A DNA stretch of 36,045 bases from Acidimicrobiia bacterium (lineage in GTDB: Bacteria > Actinomycetota > Acidimicrobiia > Acidimicrobiales > Poriferisodalaceae), in assembly GCA_022826045.1 (NCBI GenBank), contig JAJDVQ010000080.1, positions 1 through 36,045 of the forward strand. Direction: 5' to 3'. Numbering within the stretch: the first letter of the stretch is position 1; each line of letters opens with the position of its first letter. A program made the translations under genes and the position numbers. The notes beneath the pieces were generated by a model, which ran no database searches, was not told the origin of the DNA, and worked only from the letters and a program-made list of their open reading frames with translations. Positions 23,105 to 33,031 of this stretch are shown in pieces.

Positions 23105-24156
23105 GCGCGGCGGGGGCCGCTGCACGTGATGACGCCGGCCTGGCGGGTGTCCTCAGCGACTACCTCGCCGAGCGGCTGGACGCCGCTGGACCTGTTGCCA
23201 TCAGCGGCATGGAGCGCATCGCCGTCGGCTGGTCACATGAAACCTGGTTGTTCGACGCGGCGTGGTCGGACGACGTCGGCGAGCATCGCCAGGCGTTGTG
23301 CCTGAGACGCGACCCGGGCAACGCGCTGCTGCGGCACGAATCAGATCTCGGCGAGCAGTTCCAGGTGCTGAAGTGTCTCGAAGCGACGAATGTTCCCGCC
23401 CCGCGTGCGTTCTGGTACGAGCCTGACCCTGCGGTCCTCGGCGCCCCCGCCATCGTGATGGAACGGGTGCCCGGCGAATGCCCGAGTCCGTGGCGCAGCG
23501 CCGGCCGCGAGTACTACGCCGCGGCGGCCGAGCGCGGTGTGCTGCCTGCCAGCTTCACCGATGCGCTCGCTGCTGTGCACAACGTGGACTGGCGGGCAGC
23601 GGGTCTCGACTTTCTGGGCGTGCCGTCGGGAGGCAGCGATTTCGCGTTGCGCGAGATCGCCAAGTGGGAGGCGCTCATCGACGAGTCAGGCCATCCGGGC
23701 CATCCGATCCTCGCCGACCTGATCGGCTGGCTGCGCCATCACGCGCCGGTCACCGGGCAGCTCACGCTCGTACACGGTGCATACCGCACCGGGAATGTGC
23801 TGATCCACGAAGACAGAGTGTCGGCGGTCCTCGACTGGGAGCTGCAGGTCATCGGCGACCCGATGTACGACGTGGCGTACGTGCTCACCGAGCTCAACCG
23901 GGAAGGCACCGAACTGCTCTCGAACGTGGTGCCGCGGCACCTGTTCTTCGAGCGGTACCAGCAGGCCACCGGCATTGACATCGACGAGGAGCGCTGCGCG
24001 TACTACCAGCTGCTCTATGCCATGCGCTCGGCAGCATTCTGGATGAGCGCCGCGGGGCTGTACGCCGACGGCTCCAACAACGACCTGCGACTGGCCCGCA
24101 CGCACTGGTCGGTCACCGTGGCACTCGAACGCGCCGCAACCGAACTCGGTTACTAG
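23101..24156 (+). CDS. APH-family phosphotransferase-like protein with HGA in place of the catalytic HGD
   Basis: The 351-residue protein has the aminoglycoside-phosphotransferase/ACAD10-like kinase fold: an N-lobe with VGWSHETWLFDA and LCLRRDPGNALLRHE, a hinge AIVMERVPGE, the catalytic loop LVHGAYRTGNVLIHE and the metal motif VLDWELQVIGDP followed by YDVAYV. In active members the loop reads HGDYRxGN; here the base Asp is Ala227 (codon GCA), while Asn232 and Asp245 are kept. It is otherwise full length and undamaged, so it may be a pseudokinase, a binding protein, or an enzyme with altered chemistry. It is the third gene of a coupled operon. Confidence 0.85.
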   Translation: MSAAGAAARDDAGLAGVLSDYLAERLDAAGPVAISGMERIAVGWSHETWLFDAAWSDDVGEHRQALCLRRDPGNALLRHESDLGEQFQVLKCLEATNVPAPRAFWYEPDPAVLGAPAIVMERVPGECPSPWRSAGREYYAAAAERGVLPASFTDALAAVHNVDWRAAGLDFLGVPSGGSDFALREIAKWEALIDESGHPGHPILADLIGWLRHHAPVTGQLTLVHGAYRTGNVLIHEDRVSAVLDWELQVIGDPMYDVAYVLTELNREGTELLSNVVPRHLFFERYQQATGIDIDEERCAYYQLLYAMRSAAFWMSAAGLYADGSNNDLRLARTHWSVTVALERAATELGY

Positions 24157-24213
24157 CCCGACCCCGTCGTTGGCGAGCGGGCCGATCTTGTCGCAAGCGG
24201 GTGCACAGCCAGC

Positions 24214-25209
24214 TCAGGCGGCGAATGCGTCGATCATGGCGTGCACGTCGCCCAACGGGTACAGGATCGGGCAGGTGGCGCCGGTGGCGAGGTAGCCGCC
24301 GACGGCCTCGCGTGCCTCTGCAGGCGTGCCTGAGGCAGTGAGCATCTGCACGATGTCGTCGGGCACCAGGCGTGACGCAGCTTCGACTTGCTCGGCGGTC
24401 GCCGGCCAGGTGAGCACCTTGCCGACCTCTTCCAGCAGCGAATCCGGCACGCCGGACGCCTTCATGATGTGCGGCTGCTGGCCCAGGTACTGGGTGACCA
24501 TGTTGCGGGCCATGTCGAGTGCCGTGGCCCGGTCCTCATGCACTGAGCACACCACCAGCTGGGGCCGGTCCAGGTCGTCGACGCTTCGTCCCGCCGAGGC
24601 TGCGCCGCGCTCCAGTGCGTCCATGGCCCGGCTGTTGTAGTCGGGCGAGACCAGGTAGTTGAGCACGACGCCGTCGGCGATCTCGCCGGTCAGCTCCATC
24701 ATCTTCATGCCTGTGGCACCGATGTAGATCGGCACGTCCTTCGGCCGCCGCTCCTGGTACACGTAGTCGAGCTCGACGTCGTCGAGGTGGACGTGGTCGC
24801 CGTGGAACGTCACGTTCTCGTTGGCCAGCAATGCCCGCACCACCGTGGTGACTTCGCGCATCGCGCCCAGCGGCCGGGCCCGGCTGATGCCCACCTTGGC
24901 CGCCAGCGGGTCCCACCAAGCGCCCAGCCCGCAGATGATGCGGCCCGACGCGAGGTCGTCGAGCGTGGAGAACATCGATGCCAGGCGAGCCGGGTTGCGG
25001 GACCAGATGTCGATGACGCCTGCGCCCACCTTGATGCGCGACGTCGTCGCGGCGAAGGCGGCCATGGGCACGCTGGCCTCGCGCACGAGCCGTGAGTCGG
25101 CTTGCCAGACGGCCTCGAAGCCGCGTTCCTCCGCGTACTGCGTGAAGCCCATCGCCTCGGTGATGGTGTGAGCGTCTTGCAGGTACAGCGCATTTCGTGC
25201 TGTTGTCAT
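24214..25209 (-). CDS. Luciferase-like F420-dependent oxidoreductase (LLM class)
   Basis: The 331-residue product has the LLM TIM-barrel pattern: [40 protein letters not shown] (as in methylene-H4MPT reductase and F420-dependent enzymes), [20 protein letters not shown], and [20 protein letters not shown] for cofactor phosphate binding. It most likely uses F420 rather than FMN, though this cannot be proven from sequence. ATG 25209 has a strong Shine-Dalgarno (GGGAGGA) on the minus strand; the frame stays open far upstream without meaning. It is convergent with the APH-like gene and divergent from the PLP enzyme. The substrate is unknown. Confidence 0.87.
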   Translation of the reverse strand: MTTARNALYLQDAHTITEAMGFTQYAEERGFEAVWQADSRLVREASVPMAAFAATTSRIKVGAGVIDIWSRNPARLASMFSTLDDLASGRIICGLGAWWDPLAAKVGISRARPLGAMREVTTVVRALLANENVTFHGDHVHLDDVELDYVYQERRPKDVPIYIGATGMKMMELTGEIADGVVLNYLVSPDYNSRAMDALERGAASAGRSVDDLDRPQLVVCSVHEDRATALDMARNMVTQYLGQQPHIMKASGVPDSLLEEVGKVLTWPATAEQVEAASRLVPDDIVQMLTASGTPAEAREAVGGYLATGATCPILYPLGDVHAMIDAFAA

Positions 25210-25293
25210 CGGTTCACGTCCTCCCGTGCGCTTTGCCGGCGTCGCCCCCGCGCGCATCAGTGCGCCGCTCGCGGAACATAGCCTCGGTTCGGT

Positions 25294-26865
<1,572 letters not shown>

Positions 26866-26883
26866 GCCCCTCGATCGGCGGAT

Positions 26884-26910
26884 GCGGTGTCGGCAATCCG
26901 ACTCAGCCGC
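26884..26910. terminator. Probable bidirectional terminator hairpin
   Basis: GTCGG (26889-26893) pairs with CCGAC (26898-26902) around loop CAAT, and GCGG (26884-26887) pairs with CCGC (26907-26910) across a small internal loop. It lies between the convergent PLP-enzyme gene and the restriction operon. There is no T-tract. Confidence 0.45.
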
Positions 26911-26933
26911 ACAAGATGCTTCCGCGTCCAGTC

Positions 26934-28484
26934 TCAGGTGGGTTCCCGCCAGCGTGTGACGGCATCAGTGATGTCGTCAGCGAGAGGTCTCAGCGCGCTG
27001 GTTGAGTCTGCGGCCTGGAGGCGAGCCATGACTCGACCGATGTCGGCGACGGTGCGGTTCGCGTCGTCGGCTAGGTCCGTCAGCTTGGACTTGGCGATGT
27101 TGCTCGGCGTATCGCTGGCACCGTCGTAGAGCGCATCCAGATGCGACATGCGCTCACTGAGCAATGGCGGCGAGAGTCCAAGTTCAGCGGCGATGGCGTT
27201 GTCGGTTTGAAGCTGATCCCATATCCATTCCTCGGGTGATCCGGTTCCCGGCAGGAGGAAGGTCCCAGCCGCATCGACTGCTGCTTCGCGCAGCTTCCGT
27301 TCGTGCTCGGTGTCGCGGGCGTCGCCGTCGAGCACGTAGATCATGTTGTCGGCTTGGCCGAACTTCTGCAGTGCTCGCGCGTGCTCCGGAAATTGTGCCA
27401 TGCCTGTGTCACGTCCGATGCGTATCGCTTCGGGCGGCAGGTTCAGGGTCGGCAGCAGGTGATCAAGGATTCCTCGCAGGAGCCCTTCGGCCACATCGTC
27501 TTCGCAGAGAATGTTGAGGGCGTCGTGGGAGCGCCCGTAGAGCGCGTTCTGAATCAGATCGCGGTAGGCAGGCACGACGGACACGTTCAGCGCATCGTCT
27601 CGCTGGAGAAAGATCCGTCCGTTCTCCGGCACAGCGTCGAGCACTACCGGGCTGTGCGTCGTGACAATCACTTGGAGATTGTTCCGCAGCGCAAGCTGCT
27701 GCATCTCCAGCATGAGCAGTTGCTGGACCCATGGGTGGAGGCCTGCTTCAACTTCGTCGACAAGCACAAGAGCGTCGGAGAGGTTGGTGATCTGCCGGGC
27801 GAGACGCATAACGGAGCGCTCGCCCGATGCCATGTGCAATTCGGAATAGCTCGGCCCGTTGTGCCGCGCAGCGAAGAGCAACTGCTTCTTGCCGCTCTGC
27901 AGGTCAACCACTTCGTCATACGCGAACGGCAGCACACGCTGCGCGAAGCTGACCTCGGCCGCGGTGAGCACCGCTTCCGTCGGAGCGACCGATGCGCGTG
28001 ACATGCTCAGCACGCCGCGCACCTCCGAAGGGTTGGTCAGGTTGCTCAAGGTACGCAGGTAGACATCGCGTTCGGGTTGCGACGCCGCCTTCCTCCCGAA
28101 ATAGCTTCGGTTCCAGCTCTTCTGTTTGCGCCACTGCATCCGGTAGTCGCCGCCCGGCGTCGCGTAGCTGTAGGCGAGCGAGATGTTGCCGAGGTCGTCG
28201 GCGCGTCTTCCAGCGGACGGGCTATAGCTGGGGAACAAGGTTGACGGCACAAAGTCCCGGCTGGCGGCACTTGGCACGTCGTAGGCACAAGCTGCCGCGA
28301 AGAGGACGGTGGTCTTGCCTGTGGCGTTGCCGCCGGCAATGACGCTGACGGGGTAATCGAAGACAACGCGCAGGTTTCGCAGGCCCCGCAAGCCGTCTAC
28401 CTCGATCGCCGTCAGAAAGTGCGGCATGTGGCTTTTCTTGGCTTGCAGTTGGCGCCAGAGCGTTGCCTTACGTCTGTCAGTCAT
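26934..28484 (-). CDS. OLD-like AAA ATPase with C-terminal TOPRIM-like nuclease domain
   Basis: The 516-residue protein has an ABC/SMC-type ATPase: Walker A GGNATGKT (51-58), signature SGER (220-223), Walker B ALVLVDEVEAGLHP (238-251) and the H-loop TTHSP (275-279). From about 320 follows a TOPRIM-like part with ILCEDDVAEGLL (E328, E333) and VLDGDARD (D386, D388), then GTGSPEEWIWDQL. This is the layout of overcoming-lysogenization-defect (OLD) nucleases and of GajA of the Gabija system. It is the last gene of the hsdMSR operon, 18 bases after hsdR, with a Shine-Dalgarno GAGGGG before ATG 28484. No GajB-like helicase is present. It probably adds a second line of phage defence, which is inference. 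Confidence 0.82.
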   Translation of the reverse strand: MTDRRKATLWRQLQAKKSHMPHFLTAIEVDGLRGLRNLRVVFDYPVSVIAGGNATGKTTVLFAAACAYDVPSAASRDFVPSTLFPSYSPSAGRRADDLGNISLAYSYATPGGDYRMQWRKQKSWNRSYFGRKAASQPERDVYLRTLSNLTNPSEVRGVLSMSRASVAPTEAVLTAAEVSFAQRVLPFAYDEVVDLQSGKKQLLFAARHNGPSYSELHMASGERSVMRLARQITNLSDALVLVDEVEAGLHPWVQQLLMLEMQQLALRNNLQVIVTTHSPVVLDAVPENGRIFLQRDDALNVSVVPAYRDLIQNALYGRSHDALNILCEDDVAEGLLRGILDHLLPTLNLPPEAIRIGRDTGMAQFPEHARALQKFGQADNMIYVLDGDARDTEHERKLREAAVDAAGTFLLPGTGSPEEWIWDQLQTDNAIAAELGLSPPLLSERMSHLDALYDGASDTPSNIAKSKLTDLADDANRTVADIGRVMARLQAADSTSALRPLADDITDAVTRWREPT

Positions 28485-28502
28485 TGTCTGCTGCCCCTCT
28501 GT

Positions 28503-31500
28503 CTACACGGCGGCGGTGTTGCGGAAGTGCCCGATGATGTTGAAGAACTGGTCGGTGTCGTTTGAGCTGTAGAGCAGTTCGGGGCCTTGGGGTGCGACGC
28601 TGGTGAAGGGTGAGTCGTAGATGCGGCCGGGGTCGATGGTGCCGTTGTCGGCGAGGTACTCGATCACCATTTCGACGAAGCGGATCTGGTTGGCGCTGTA
28701 GCGCTTGTCGTCGAGGAACTTGTCGAACGCTCGCATGGCCGCGGTACGGTCCAGCCCGACCAGCGAGCGGATGAACAGCCCGAAGCTGCCGGCGCGCTTC
28801 GACGCCTCGGCGAAGGTGTCGGTGTCGCCGATGCCGGCGCTGACCAGCACCCGCTGCAAGGCCTCCATGTCGACCAGCGTCAGCGTCTCGCCGCTGCGCA
28901 CCTTGGCCACCACGTCGTCGGCCAGGTTCTCCTTCAGGAAGTGCTCGGCCTTCTTTCGGAACTGGGCGAACTCATTGCTGCCGACCGCTCCCCCGGCACC
29001 CGGCAGCAAAACCTCTTCCGCATCGCCGAGCTCATCGGTGAAGTCGCTGTAGAGCACGTTCTTCTTCGTGCGCTCGATCAGGTGGACGAGGCCGCGGAGC
29101 TTCTTGCGAGCGTCTTCGAGCATGGGGTAGGTGGCATCCGCCCACCACTCATCGGTCTGGATGGCAGTGATCAACTCCTGCTGCTTGACCACATCAGGAA
29201 TCGTCGTGCCCAAGTCCTCCAGGGCCGACGCAACGCCGATGATGCGCTTGCGCTGCCGCTCGAACTGTTGCCGCCGCAGCAGGCTCAACTCCGCGTTCAG
29301 CATCACGACGTCGAATCGCTTGGCGTCCTCATCGTCGGCGTCTAGCTGATCGGGCAGCTTGGCGACCCGGTCGTTCAGCGCCGCGAGGTCCTCAAGCGAC
29401 ACCGTCTCCCATGCAGCCAGCGAGCTGAACCGCTCGACGAGCTCCAGGTGAGGCCGCACCAAGAAGTTGTTCGGGTTCATCGACGCGACCGCCTCATGCA
29501 GCGTCGCGGCAACCTCGGCCCGCTCATCGCCGAGCGCCTCGATGGAGCCGAGCGCCTGCAACAGTTCCAGCCGCGTGCTGAACAGCATCTCGCCCAGCGA
29601 CTTCACGCCCGTCTTGTCCGCCGGCACCAGCTCCTGGCTGAAGTACTCCAGGTTCTGGCAGAAGTCGAACACCTTGAACTCGGTCTTGTCGTCGCCGGGC
29701 CCGAACAGGTCCGCGCACAGCCGAGTGCCCCGCCCGAGCATCTGCCAGAACTTGGTCTTCGACCGCACCAGCTTGAAGTACACGAGGTTGACCACCTCGG
29801 GCACGTCGATGCCGGTGTCGAGCATGTCCACGCTGATCGCGATGTGCGGCGGCTTGGCCTTGTTGGAGAAGTCGCCGATCAGGCTCTGGCCGTAGGAGAC
29901 CTGATGAGTGATGACCCGGGCGAACCCGCCGGCATCCAGCGACGGGTAGTTGGCGTCGAAGCGCTCCTTGACGAAGTCGGCATGGCGCTGGTTCTTGGCG
30001 AAGACGATCGTCTTGCCCAGCCGATCGCCGCCAGCCACCTTGACGCCGTCGGTCATCAGGTACTCCAGCACCCGGTCGACGGTGTCCTCGTTGAACAGCC
30101 ACTTGTTGAGCTCGGCGGCGTCGACCTCCTCGGGCGGGTCGAGCGGGTTGCCCTCGTCGTCCTCGCCCCAGTCGAGCCCGTCCCAGTCGTCCTTCTCGTC
30201 CTCGCTCAGGTCGTCGTACTTGACGCCCTCGCGCACGAACTTCAACGGCACCGACACACCCCGCGGCGGCACCAGATAGCCGTCCTTGATGGCGTCATCC
30301 AGCGAGTACGCATCAGTGGGCACACCCGTTTCGAGGTCGAACAGGTCGTAAGTGTTCTTGTCCACCTCATCGGTGGGGGTCGCCGTCAGGCCCACCAGCA
30401 GCGAGTCGAAGTAGTCGAAGATGCCCCGGTACTTGCGGTACACCGACCGGTGCGCCTCGTCGATCACCACCAGATCGAAGTGCCCCACACCGAACCGGCG
30501 GGTCCCGTCGGCCCGGTATTCGTCGATCTTGCCGACCATCGTCTGATAGGTCGACACGTACACCCGGCCATCCTCGCTGCCTTCGGTCACCAGGTTCACC
30601 GGCGCCGAATCGGGCAGATGGGTCTTGAATGCGTTCACCGCCTGGTTCACCAGAGCGGTGCGGTCGGCGAGGAACAGCACCCGCTTGACCCACTGGGCGC
30701 GCATCAGCAGGTCCACCAGCGCGATCACGGTACGGGTCTTGCCAGCGCCGGTGGCCATCACCAGCAGTGCCTTGCGCTGCTTGTCGTTGTCGAAGTGCTC
30801 GGCGATGGCCCGGATGGCCCGCTGCTGGTAGTGGCGGTCCACGATCTTCTCGCTGACATCCAGCGATGCCAGCGCCTTGCGCGACGTGCGCCGCTGGATG
30901 AGCAATGCCAGTTCGTCGCTGGTGCAGAACCCCTGCACCGGTCGGCGCGGGTACTGGGTGTCGTCCCACAGCCAGTGCTCGTAACCGTTGCTGACGTAGA
31001 TGAGGGGCCGCTGACCTGTCTCGGCCTCCAAACAGTCGGCGTAGAGCTTGGCCTGCTGCTCGCCGACCTTCGGATCCGCGAGAGCCTTCTTGGCCTCCAC
31101 CACAGCGAGCGGCAGCCCGTCGGGGCCCCACAGCACGTAATCCACGTAGCCGATGCCCGACTCCGAGGGCATCCCGGATACCTCGTACTCGGTGTCGCGG
31201 CCTTCAGTCAGGTCGGTCCAGCCAGCCTCGGCCAGCAGCGCATCGATCTTGTACTTGCGTGTCTCGGCTTCGGTCCAGTCGTATGCCTCCGCCGGGACGA
31301 TCGCCGCCGCCTGCTGCTTCGCCGCGGCGACCTCTGCTCGCAGCTTCGCCAACTCGGCGCTCAGCTCATCAGCGGTTCGGGCCGATTCGGTCAACTGCAG
31401 CTGAGTGGCGGCGAGCTCCGCTGTCTCCCGCTCTAGGCGCTCCTCAAGCTCTTGGCGCTCACGCAGCGACGCCTGCTCGGCCTTGCCTGGGTCGAGCAGC

Positions 31501-31922
31501 TTGTGCGGGTTGAAGCGCAGCGCCGGGTCAGGCTTCGCCGAACGCCCGTAGTTCAAGGCGAACCAGAAGCAGAACTGAAACAGCGCCGAGACGATCTCGA
31601 CTGCCTCCAGCTTCGACGGCGCCTTGGATTCGTGCACGGCACGGTTCCCGGCCAGCTGAATCTTGCGCGCCACGTTGAAGACCCGGCCGCCTTCCAACGC
31701 TTTGAACGCCGCCTCGTTCAGCCGCGCGCCGAGCGTGTCGTCGTACGGCTCGGGAAGCGCCCGGTCGTGCTGGTACGCCCATTTGACGGCAGATTCGAGG
31801 CACTTGCGCGCATAGATGACCGCGGCACCCGGATCCGACAGCGCATACCCCTCGGACCGCGCCGCCGACGCGAACTCGGGCTCAAACTCAGCCACGAGGA
31901 ACGAGAACTGCGACTCGCTCAC
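28503..31922 (-). CDS. hsdR: Type I restriction enzyme HsdR (endonuclease/translocase subunit)
   Basis: The 1139-residue protein starts with a DUF4145-like domain (residues 1-125; YARKCLESAVKWAYQHDRAL, AGNRAVHESK), then a coiled coil (about 147-205). The HSDR_N nuclease follows with a PD-(D/E)xK site (D261 in GYVDYVLW, E276 and K278 in VVEAKK). The SF2 translocase has Walker A MATGAGKT (389-396), DEAH (488-491), TATPT (513-517) and motif VI QMLGRGTRL. The C-terminal part would bind HsdM/HsdS. It cuts DNA far from unmodified recognition sites after ATP-driven translocation. Its start overlaps the hsdS stop by four bases. No lesion is visible. Confidence 0.95.
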   Translation of the reverse strand: MSESQFSFLVAEFEPEFASAARSEGYALSDPGAAVIYARKCLESAVKWAYQHDRALPEPYDDTLGARLNEAAFKALEGGRVFNVARKIQLAGNRAVHESKAPSKLEAVEIVSALFQFCFWFALNYGRSAKPDPALRFNPHKLLDPGKAEQASLRERQELEERLERETAELAATQLQLTESARTADELSAELAKLRAEVAAAKQQAAAIVPAEAYDWTEAETRKYKIDALLAEAGWTDLTEGRDTEYEVSGMPSESGIGYVDYVLWGPDGLPLAVVEAKKALADPKVGEQQAKLYADCLEAETGQRPLIYVSNGYEHWLWDDTQYPRRPVQGFCTSDELALLIQRRTSRKALASLDVSEKIVDRHYQQRAIRAIAEHFDNDKQRKALLVMATGAGKTRTVIALVDLLMRAQWVKRVLFLADRTALVNQAVNAFKTHLPDSAPVNLVTEGSEDGRVYVSTYQTMVGKIDEYRADGTRRFGVGHFDLVVIDEAHRSVYRKYRGIFDYFDSLLVGLTATPTDEVDKNTYDLFDLETGVPTDAYSLDDAIKDGYLVPPRGVSVPLKFVREGVKYDDLSEDEKDDWDGLDWGEDDEGNPLDPPEEVDAAELNKWLFNEDTVDRVLEYLMTDGVKVAGGDRLGKTIVFAKNQRHADFVKERFDANYPSLDAGGFARVITHQVSYGQSLIGDFSNKAKPPHIAISVDMLDTGIDVPEVVNLVYFKLVRSKTKFWQMLGRGTRLCADLFGPGDDKTEFKVFDFCQNLEYFSQELVPADKTGVKSLGEMLFSTRLELLQALGSIEALGDERAEVAATLHEAVASMNPNNFLVRPHLELVERFSSLAAWETVSLEDLAALNDRVAKLPDQLDADDEDAKRFDVVMLNAELSLLRRQQFERQRKRIIGVASALEDLGTTIPDVVKQQELITAIQTDEWWADATYPMLEDARKKLRGLVHLIERTKKNVLYSDFTDELGDAEEVLLPGAGGAVGSNEFAQFRKKAEHFLKENLADDVVAKVRSGETLTLVDMEALQRVLVSAGIGDTDTFAEASKRAGSFGLFIRSLVGLDRTAAMRAFDKFLDDKRYSANQIRFVEMVIEYLADNGTIDPGRIYDSPFTSVAPQGPELLYSSNDTDQFFNIIGHFRNTAAV

Positions 31923-33031
31923 AGCTCCCCCCGAAACGCCCGCTGCTGCAGCGAAGCAAACAGGTCATCCAATTTGGCCGAGGCTTGTTCTATTCGACTC
32001 CGATGGGCTGCGATAGCTGAAACCCTCTGCTCGAATAGTTGCTGAGTGTCAAGAGGCGGTACGGGAATCTCAACCGGATAGACGCGTCCACCTGAGATCA
32101 GCGGTTGGGCCGCCTGGCTCGCGAATCGACTCAGATTCACGAACTCGAGTGCCGCTGCGAGATAGGTTGAGCGAAGGCGGGGACTGATCTGGCTTACGTA
32201 AAGAGCGTTGTCCGTGATCCAGCTCCGAGGTTCGGAAACGTGGACGCAGCCGCAGGAGCCAACGCGGCCGATGATTATCTTCGACTCCTCAAACATGTAC
32301 TCGCTGTGTGCTCCGGTGACTCCATTTGCCCCGTAAACCAAATGAGGTCCAGGCTGCATTGCCTTAGCGGGCAGTCCCGCACCACTCTTGAGTTTGAGCA
32401 GTTTGCCGAGAGGAGCATAATCCAGTTGTTTCGCTCGCGACATCGGATCGCCGAACATGTCAAAGAAAACAGAACGAGTCAGATCGTCGAGTTTGGCAAG
32501 CGCCTCCCGCCGCTTGGCCCGCAGCGCATCGGCTGCGTCCAACACCGCCGCGATCCGACGTTGCTCCTCCATCGGCGGCAGAGGAATCTGAATGTTGGCA
32601 AGATCGTCGTTCCTGAGGTTGTTGATGTTGGCACCCTCCGCTACGCGGGCCACATAGCGTCGATAAGGAGTCGTTTGGAAGTAGTGAGCGAAGTAGCCAA
32701 CATCGACATACGGAGTGGGTCGGAGAACCTTGCAGAAAGCTCCAAATGCAAGGTTCTCGTCGCAGCGGACTCGCGCAGCCTTTCCAATGACATCAAGGCT
32801 TCCGCTCGACGTGGCGATGAGCACGTCACCCTTCTTGAGCCACTGTTTCTCAGCCACCCTCGAAGCGGGCACGTAAACGAGATCGTCATTCGTCAACTCG
32901 CCGTCGACAATGTTCCCAGCGCGGACCACGGCCACAGTGCCGGTCTCTGGGGTCTTCGACGCTTCCGCCGCTTTGTAGGTTACGCCTCGAACTTGAATCG
33001 CTAGTTCACGTACTGGGACGCGCGGAGTCAC
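31919..33031 (-). CDS. hsdS: Type I restriction-modification specificity subunit HsdS
   Basis: The 370-residue protein has the HsdS plan of two target-recognition domains (about 1-150 and 205-330), each followed by a helical spacer: PLPPMEEQRRIAAVLDAADA ending TRSVFFDMFGD, and PVPPLDTQQLFEQRVSAIAA ending SLQQRAFRGEL. It sets the bipartite DNA target for both methylation and cleavage. It overlaps hsdM and hsdR by four bases each. The gene is visibly poorer in GC than its neighbours (for example 32300-32480 and 32680-32800), typical of specificity genes exchanged between strains. The recognition sequence cannot be read from the protein. Confidence 0.95.
   Translation of the reverse strand: MTPRVPVRELAIQVRGVTYKAAEASKTPETGTVAVVRAGNIVDGELTNDDLVYVPASRVAEKQWLKKGDVLIATSSGSLDVIGKAARVRCDENLAFGAFCKVLRPTPYVDVGYFAHYFQTTPYRRYVARVAEGANINNLRNDDLANIQIPLPPMEEQRRIAAVLDAADALRAKRREALAKLDDLTRSVFFDMFGDPMSRAKQLDYAPLGKLLKLKSGAGLPAKAMQPGPHLVYGANGVTGAHSEYMFEESKIIIGRVGSCGCVHVSEPRSWITDNALYVSQISPRLRSTYLAAALEFVNLSRFASQAAQPLISGGRVYPVEIPVPPLDTQQLFEQRVSAIAAHRSRIEQASAKLDDLFASLQQRAFRGEL

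Noticed and set aside
26934..28484. Gabija system
   Set aside because: The ATPase-TOPRIM protein resembles GajA in layout, but no GajB-like UvrD helicase is adjacent; the neighbours are type I restriction genes.
29448..31436. 662-codon plus-strand frame opposite hsdR
   Set aside because: It has no motif and His/Arg/Gln-rich shadow composition; hsdR on the other strand has all helicase motifs.
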